A DNA stretch of 34,675 bases from a bacterium (GTDB lineage Bacteria; Armatimonadota; Chthonomonadetes; Chthonomonadales; CAJBBX01). Under the pieces are notes generated by a model, which saw nothing but the letters and a program-made list of their open reading frames with translations, ran no database searches and was not told the DNA's origin. Made by a program: the position numbers and the translations under genes. The stretch is from positions 1 through 34,675 of the forward strand of contig JAJZOL010000231.1 of assembly GCA_021811565.1 (NCBI GenBank), given 5' to 3'. Shown piece after piece: positions 29,436 to 34,675 of this stretch. Position 1 is the stretch's first letter; every line of letters starts with the position of its first letter.

Positions 29436-30314
29436 GTGAGTCCTATGAATGGCAATGGCTTGAGAACGGACGATTGGCTTAAAAAACGATTGGAGAGATT
29501 AATCGAGCTACACTATTCCGATGTCAATCGGGGCTATCCGATCCGCATACGATTTGGTTCGCGCGCCCGATTCCGTTTCGGATCCATCTACTCCGTCAAT
29601 GAAGAGTGTCACATTCTCATCAATAAACTGTTCGCCTATCCCGAAGTCCCGGAATACGTCGTGGATTCCACTTTGGTTCATGAGTTGGCGCATTATGTGC
29701 ACGGATACGGATCGGGTCTGCGAAAAATGCACGCTCAGCCGCATCGCGGGGGCGTTGTGGACGAGGAAATGCGCAAACGCGGATGCGATCATTACGAAAT
29801 CGATGCGGCGGAATGGCGTAGATTGCATTGGAGAAACCTGTACGATCTCCATGCAAAAGATATCATAGACAAAAAGTCCGAACGGGAAAACCGGGATATC
29901 GCGATCTGGGAAAGATATCTGAAAACCCCTGGCTTCCATACGGAGGAGGAGTTAAGATCGCGATGGGGATACCTGAAACAGGTGTTTGATCAAACTGAAA
30001 ATGACACGAAAATTGAATGGCTCCACGGTTCCTTGCATCAAAACGGTTTGTCTTATCGTTATGGCAAGGAGGGCGTGGTACGCATGCACGGCGTTCTCGC
30101 CAACAAATCCGTTCCCGACTATGTCCTTGATTACGAAATGATCTATTGGCTCGCCGAGATGTCCTGTGACGGTTGGAGAGAGATCGAGGAAACCATAAAA
30201 AGGGCGGGGCTCTGGTCGACAGCGGAGAAGGCGATCGCATGGCGCACTCATCGTTGGAAAGGGTTTCTGAGGAAAAATCACCCTCTGCGCAAGAGAGCCG
30301 CCATCCAACAATAA
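29436..30314 (+). CDS. SprT-like zinc metalloprotein (HExxH) with a C-terminal degenerate duplicate
   Basis: VDSTLVHELAHYVHGYGSGLRKMHAQPHRGGVVDEEMRKRG is a SprT-like zincin motif. GTG at 29436 or ATG at 29445. Confidence 0.75.
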   Translation: MSPMNGNGLRTDDWLKKRLERLIELHYSDVNRGYPIRIRFGSRARFRFGSIYSVNEECHILINKLFAYPEVPEYVVDSTLVHELAHYVHGYGSGLRKMHAQPHRGGVVDEEMRKRGCDHYEIDAAEWRRLHWRNLYDLHAKDIIDKKSERENRDIAIWERYLKTPGFHTEEELRSRWGYLKQVFDQTENDTKIEWLHGSLHQNGLSYRYGKEGVVRMHGVLANKSVPDYVLDYEMIYWLAEMSCDGWREIEETIKRAGLWSTAEKAIAWRTHRWKGFLRKNHPLRKRAAIQQ

Positions 30315-30352
30315 TCCATTCGCGACTATGCGACATCAAATAGGGGGTTACA

Positions 30353-32392
30353 ATGCGCAAGGAACCATCCGGCGGCAAGAAAGTTACGAGGAGGATAGCT
30401 GGCTCCTCGCGAAGAGAGTTCCTCGGAAAGGTGAGCATGGCAACGGGTTTGCTGCTTGCAGGACTTCCGAATGCCCATGCGCTTCTCGATTCTTCGGCGA
30501 CAGCCACCGAATCCATTGGAGCCACCCTAATCCCCTTCTATACCGGCAATCTCAGCGTAACACCTTTCATGATATACTGGGGAACGGCGAAGAAGTCCGC
30601 CCTACCGGTTAAGGAAGTGGATTCCACCCTCCTCTCCACCCTGCGCAGGATCAGCGTTTTCGCGGACGTGGATTATCTGGCGTGGTGCCTTGCGGAAAAG
30701 AACAAGGGCACATGGGACTTCTCCTACTACGCCAACAACGCCAAGAGTCTGAACGAAGCTGGATTCAAATACGTCGTTTTCTGCTGGGTGCACTTCCCCC
30801 CGAAATGGGCGAAGGAGGGTGGGGATTTCACCCCTTACGCACGTTTGGAGGACGGGGTGACGACAAGGCAATTGTCGCCATGGGATCCTCGATTTAAAGA
30901 GATTTACGATAGGTTTTACGCAGCACTGAGTCACTCTCTCGGTTCGCGTATCGACTTCCTGCGCGTGGGATATCCGTCGGAGTACGGCGAGATGGGTTAT
31001 CCGAACGGAATGACCACCTGGCTCGTGCCGCAGGAGCATTCCGGTCCGGGATTCTGGTGCGCCGATCCCCATGCGAAGGCCGATTTCCGGCGAGTTTTTC
31101 TCGAACGCTACGGCTCGATTGCGGCGATAAACAAAGCATGGGGAACGGAATTCGCAAACGAACAGGATATCTCCATGCCGGAGGCGGTTAACTACGCCAC
31201 AGCCACTCTGGGGCGTAACCACGCGAACGTACAGGCTCGGTACCGATGGTTGGATTTCGTGAATTGGTATCAGGATCACGTGGATATATGCTTTAGCGCC
31301 ATATGCGAGGTGATCCGCCGCCACTTTCCGGGCAAAAGACTCGTGGGCAGCCTTGGATACGGGAGCGAGCAGTGCCGCTACGGTAACGACACCAGCCGAC
31401 ATGTGAAGATGCTGAAGAGGATCAACGCCTGTGCCCAGACACCCGGGGCGATCGGTTATTTCGCCACGCGCAGGGTCTCCAGCGCCTGCCATTTCTACAA
31501 AACACCATACTACACGGAACCGCCGGGAACGGTAGACCCCATGGATGAGATAAAACGCATCTGGATGGACTCCACAAACGGCTGTCAAGTCTATTTCGAC
31601 TATCCCAACAACCTAAATGGTGCCATCCCGGAGTTCAAGGAGTATAAAAAACTACTGAACGGCGATCGCTCCATCACGGATTTCGCATACCTCTTTCCAA
31701 GCTCCTCCTTCTGGCTGGAGGCTTCAACGGATTGGCCCATCATGACTTACGAACTCGGCGAACACCTGCGCTATCGTCTGGATTACGAGCTCATTGACGA
31801 GCAAATGATACAGGACGGTGCCTTGCAGGCGATGGGGATCAAAACGCTTGCTTGGGTTGAGGGAGCCTTTGCTGACGCTAAAACGCTCGATATGATCCGC
31901 AAATGGTTGGAGGACGGCGGGGTTTTGATCCGCCGAAAGAACGGCGAGATGTACGATCTGGAAGGACGCGAAGTAGACTGGCTGCACGGTCTCTCCGCAG
32001 GAGACTGTACTCAGGATTTTCAGCGGGTTTGGCGAGATTCCCTCCATTCCCTCGGAGAAGGAAAATTGCTGTTGATACAGGCGGAAGATTCCAACATGGA
32101 GCGTTTCGCGCGATGCATGCTGGAGTTCTCGGTGAACCGAACGCTTTACGGCGGCTCCGGGATGACGAACACTATGGATCTCAATCCCGATAACATTACG
32201 GATGTCTATTTAAGCCTATTCAAGGATCGCATCCTGATACTCAACGACTCCCGTACCAGCGCAGTCGATTTCCCCTTGAGATTGCGAGAAGAGGATTTCC
32301 GCAAGCGACATCTTCCCCTTCCGGAGACTCTCATCGCGACAATTCATATTCCGCCTCGTTCCATACGCACGATTCGGCTTAAAAAGGGATAA
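30353..32392 (+). CDS. Tat-exported protein, GH42/beta-galactosidase-like
   Basis: Twin-arginine signal SSRREFLGKVSMATGLLLAGLPNAHA. The TIM-barrel-like segment WDFSYYANNAKSLNEAGFKYVVFCWVHFPPKWAKEGGD and SRIDFLRVGYPSEYGEMGYP resembles GH42-type hydrolases. Confidence 0.65.
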   Translation: MRKEPSGGKKVTRRIAGSSRREFLGKVSMATGLLLAGLPNAHALLDSSATATESIGATLIPFYTGNLSVTPFMIYWGTAKKSALPVKEVDSTLLSTLRRISVFADVDYLAWCLAEKNKGTWDFSYYANNAKSLNEAGFKYVVFCWVHFPPKWAKEGGDFTPYARLEDGVTTRQLSPWDPRFKEIYDRFYAALSHSLGSRIDFLRVGYPSEYGEMGYPNGMTTWLVPQEHSGPGFWCADPHAKADFRRVFLERYGSIAAINKAWGTEFANEQDISMPEAVNYATATLGRNHANVQARYRWLDFVNWYQDHVDICFSAICEVIRRHFPGKRLVGSLGYGSEQCRYGNDTSRHVKMLKRINACAQTPGAIGYFATRRVSSACHFYKTPYYTEPPGTVDPMDEIKRIWMDSTNGCQVYFDYPNNLNGAIPEFKEYKKLLNGDRSITDFAYLFPSSSFWLEASTDWPIMTYELGEHLRYRLDYELIDEQMIQDGALQAMGIKTLAWVEGAFADAKTLDMIRKWLEDGGVLIRRKNGEMYDLEGREVDWLHGLSAGDCTQDFQRVWRDSLHSLGEGKLLLIQAEDSNMERFARCMLEFSVNRTLYGGSGMTNTMDLNPDNITDVYLSLFKDRILILNDSRTSAVDFPLRLREEDFRKRHLPLPETLIATIHIPPRSIRTIRLKKG

Positions 32393-32479
32393 ACTATTTC
32401 CGTATTTGGCGGAAGCGAGGCTTCAAATGCATGAGATGACCTCCGTTCCGCGGAAATGAAATAATTGGAGGAGGTTTGC

Positions 32480-32740
32480 ATGTCCGAGCCCGCTCTTTGG
32501 ACCGGGATGGCTGTATTGTTTGTGCTCACTAGCCTGTTGCATTTCGGCAAGGCGATCAGGAAGTCTGATAACCGTCGGTCGGCTCGCATCGCTCTCGGCG
32601 TCTCCAGCCTCTGTTGGGCTGCGTCCGCCCTTCTTTTTCGCTTCTACACTCCCATTACAGCGTATTGCTTCGCCGGCATGGGTGTTGTATGCATTATCGC
32701 GGGAGGAATCGTATCCGCAAGGAACAGGACTGGGATTTAA
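32480..32740 (+). CDS. Small membrane protein, hypothetical
   Basis: MSEPALWTGMAVLFVLTSLLHFGKAIRKS... with hydrophobic segments and a GGAGGAGG RBS. Confidence 0.6.
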   Translation: MSEPALWTGMAVLFVLTSLLHFGKAIRKSDNRRSARIALGVSSLCWAASALLFRFYTPITAYCFAGMGVVCIIAGGIVSARNRTGI

Positions 32741-32752
32741 AGGGATGTTGCA

Positions 32753-32835
32753 TGCCGGAGAAGGGAGTCGAACCCCCACGCGGTTGCCCGCAAGTGATTT
32801 TGAGTCACCCGTGTCTGCCATTCCACCACTCCGGC
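32753..32835 (-). tRNA. tRNA-Leu (CAA anticodon)
   Basis: Minus strand GCCGGAGTGGTGGAATGGCAGACACGGGTGACTCAAAATCACTTGCGGGCAACCGCGTGGGGGTTCGACTCCCTTCTCCGGCA: acceptor GCCGGAG/CTCCGGC, anticodon loop CTCAAAA, long class II variable arm, T-loop TTCGACT. CCA is not encoded. Confidence 0.95.
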
Positions 32836-33011
32836 ATGGATGTATATTATAGAACATGTTCGAAGGGGATGTCAAATTTCAAACGATCCGTAGAAAGGAA
32901 GTTGCCGCTCAATTTCACTTTTTTTCTGAATTAACAAAGGATGCGGAATTGGAGGAAAGACGAGATTTTTATGACTGCCATGCATTACAAATAATGGAAA
33001 TTGGTATGTTG

Positions 33012-33130
33012 GAGTGTGTTGCATAAATATAATCAGAATCAGTGCGCATACAATATATCGGATATATAACGGCTTGATTATGCATATATTGTATCAGTGT
33101 GCGGTTCAAATACATTTGTGCAACACACTC
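33012..33130. repeat. 119-bp interrupted palindrome
   Basis: GAGTGTGTTGCA (33012-33023) with TGCAACACACTC (33119-33130), and ATACAATATAT (33048-33058) with ATATATTGTAT (33084-33094). Both pairs share the centre 33071. Confidence 0.8.
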
Positions 33131-33158
33131 GTATGTTGATACTCTTTTTAAGCTCCCC

Positions 33159-33761
33159 CTATTTTATACATCGCTTTAAAATTCGCCGAAGGCGGCATGT
33201 TATTCTGTATAGACTCTGCCTCACGGACCGCTCGGATAGCTTCATGGAGAGCGCTATATCCCTAATCGATTCCCCGTTTCTGAAATGCCGCCGATACAGG
33301 TCGCGTTGGCGAGGGGTGAGAAACTCCGCCATCCCGTCCATCATCTCCATAAGCTCCTCATCGATTAGTTCCTGTACCGGATCGGTGAGAACCGAGCTGT
33401 TCCGAAACTCCTCCCATTCCTGCGAAGTCAAATGAACCTCTAAGCCATCATGACGCCGAATTTTCTCGTCGAAATCGATGGCATGGTTTTTCGCGCATTT
33501 GAAGACGTATTGAACGCTGCACATCCCGTTCGCCCTCTTCTCTAGCATCTCGACGCTCTCGCAGAAAGCCTTGATGAGAAACTCCTGGGCGCAATCCTTG
33601 GCGTTCTCCGGCGTAATGCGATACCGAATAATCCAGAATCGAATTGCGCGCATCAGGCAGGTCTCGCATACGGCGTAGGAGCGAGCGGGGCATCGACTCC
33701 CGGAATCATATGGAGTTAATCGCGGAGACTTTATCTCGAACTCGGAGTTGGCAAGGGTCAT
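33159..33761 (-). CDS. RNA polymerase sigma factor, sigma-70/ECF-like
   Basis: 200 aa with region 4-like FLTPRQRDLYRRHFRNGESIRDIALSMKLSERSVRQSLYRITCRLRRIL and region 2-like ITPENAKDCAQEFLIKAFCE. RBS GGAGG. Confidence 0.8.
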   Translation of the reverse strand: MTLANSEFEIKSPRLTPYDSGSRCPARSYAVCETCLMRAIRFWIIRYRITPENAKDCAQEFLIKAFCESVEMLEKRANGMCSVQYVFKCAKNHAIDFDEKIRRHDGLEVHLTSQEWEEFRNSSVLTDPVQELIDEELMEMMDGMAEFLTPRQRDLYRRHFRNGESIRDIALSMKLSERSVRQSLYRITCRLRRILKRCIK

Positions 33762-33808
33762 GTTTACCTCCTACCGGAGATGAAAAAAACGCAACGAAAC
33801 GCAAGGCA

Positions 33809-33836
33809 ATTATATCAAAATTCACGGAATTGTCAA
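33809..33836 (-). promoter_or_regulatory. Perfect sigma70 -35/-10 promoter of the sigma-factor gene
   Basis: Minus strand TTGACA, 16-nt spacer, TATAAT, about 48 bp upstream of the ATG at 33761. Confidence 0.75.
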
Positions 33837-33968
33837 GCGTTTTTTTATTTTAAGGCTTGTCGTACAAGTAATCCAAAGTTCGGCGAGTGCGCATTGTGAA
33901 TTGGGGTGTTTCCAACAATAGACGACCCGGTTCGATTTATGAAACTTCGCAATCGCCATAAGTAATCA

Positions 33969-34675
33969 TTACGCCACCCAGCGCCCCAGAGCGAAAAGAA
34001 CCATGAAAAACCCGGAGAGACATGCGAACAGAGGCAGGATCGAATCCCGCAGGCTCCCGCGCCGAGTCATCAGCGCAAGGGAGAGAAAGAGCGGAAAGAT
34101 ATCTAAATCGTAACGCATCATGGAAACCAGCAGTCCCGAGGAGATGATCACCAGCAGAGTCAATGCGGAATAGATCACATAACTCCCACGCATTATTCCC
34201 CAGGAATATACGACCAATACAATGGAAAGCAGGGTGAACGCAAGATCAATCATGGAGTGATCCGGTCCATGAACCACCAATGGGGAGTTGAAAAAATTGG
34301 CGAGGACAATCCAAGGCGCCGCCGGAATTCTATCCCATGAAGCTTGGGAAGTCACAAATATGAAAGGGTTATGATACTTCTCATACATATAAAGAGGCCA
34401 AATCGAAAAAATAACTCCAATCAAACCTATCCAAAGGACATCCCAGCGGATGCGGCGGATATGGAAATGGAGTTGATCCGCATATTCATAGAGATAAGGA
34501 ATCATTAGGAGGATCCCATATGGTCTCGCAATCGCGGCGAGCCCTCCTAACAACCCCGCCAACATCCAGCTGCCCTTTCGAGCGCTGTAAAAAGAGATAA
34601 GCGCTATGGCGAGAAAAAGGGATTCCGGATAGACTGCGGAGAGAAAGAGAGTGGAAGGGAAAACAAGCAGGAACA
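33969..34675 (-). CDS. PIG-V-like mannosyltransferase (GT-C), partial (N-terminus outside the window)
   Basis: The minus frame is open to the window edge: FLLVFPSTLFLSAVYPESLFLAIALISFYSARKGSWMLAGLLGGLAAIARPYGILLMIPYLYEY. YPESLFL and ARPYG are PIG-V-like motifs in a polytopic protein. Confidence 0.75.
   Translation of the reverse strand, partial: FLLVFPSTLFLSAVYPESLFLAIALISFYSARKGSWMLAGLLGGLAAIARPYGILLMIPYLYEYADQLHFHIRRIRWDVLWIGLIGVIFSIWPLYMYEKYHNPFIFVTSQASWDRIPAAPWIVLANFFNSPLVVHGPDHSMIDLAFTLLSIVLVVYSWGIMRGSYVIYSALTLLVIISSGLLVSMMRYDLDIFPLFLSLALMTRRGSLRDSILPLFACLSGFFMVLFALGRWVA

Noticed and set aside
33798-33850. Plus-strand terminator-like hairpin with T-run (ACGC...GCGTTTTTTTATTTT)
   Set aside because: The sequence is better explained as the minus-strand TTGACA/TATAAT promoter of the sigma-factor gene; the stem is interrupted and no plus-strand gene lies upstream.
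1-34675. CRISPR arrays, transposases, toxin-antitoxin or defence systems
   Set aside because: No regularly spaced direct repeats and no recognisable transposase, nuclease or defence proteins in the ORF translations.

Overview
This window reads as ordinary chromosomal DNA from a free-living, flagellated bacterium that probably makes hopanoids. The DUF1559-type prepilin-like protein and secreted beta-propeller and glycosidase-like proteins suggest an Armatimonadota- or Planctomycetota-like lineage (inference only). Main contents: (i) an overlapping hpnA-ispH-hpnG-like operon; (ii) a flagellar basal-body and export operon, flgB-flgC-fliE-fliF-fliG-fliH-fliI-fliJ, followed by a lytic transglycosylase, a MotE-like protein and an unknown protein, and preceded by a near-consensus sigma28/sigmaD promoter; (iii) large secreted proteins (beta-propeller-like, six-hairpin-like, Tat-exported GH42-like); (iv) an MFS transporter fused to HEAT repeats; (v) a class II ribonucleotide reductase (nrdJ) near nrdR; (vi) a SprT-like metalloprotein with an internal degenerate duplication; (vii) tRNA-Leu(CAA); (viii) an orphan RNA polymerase sigma factor behind a perfect -35/-10 promoter; and (ix) a partial PIG-V-like mannosyltransferase at the right edge. 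No CRISPR array, transposase, prophage or recognisable defence system was seen. The best leads are non-coding: candidate tandem NrdR boxes around the nrdR promoter, a consensus promoter followed by about 390 nt of structured non-coding sequence before the SprT-like gene, a 119-bp interrupted palindrome, and a degenerate 18-bp intergenic motif (GAATTTYGCAATYACCTG) present at least 8 times. No search or folding tool was available, so family names rest on motif recognition.
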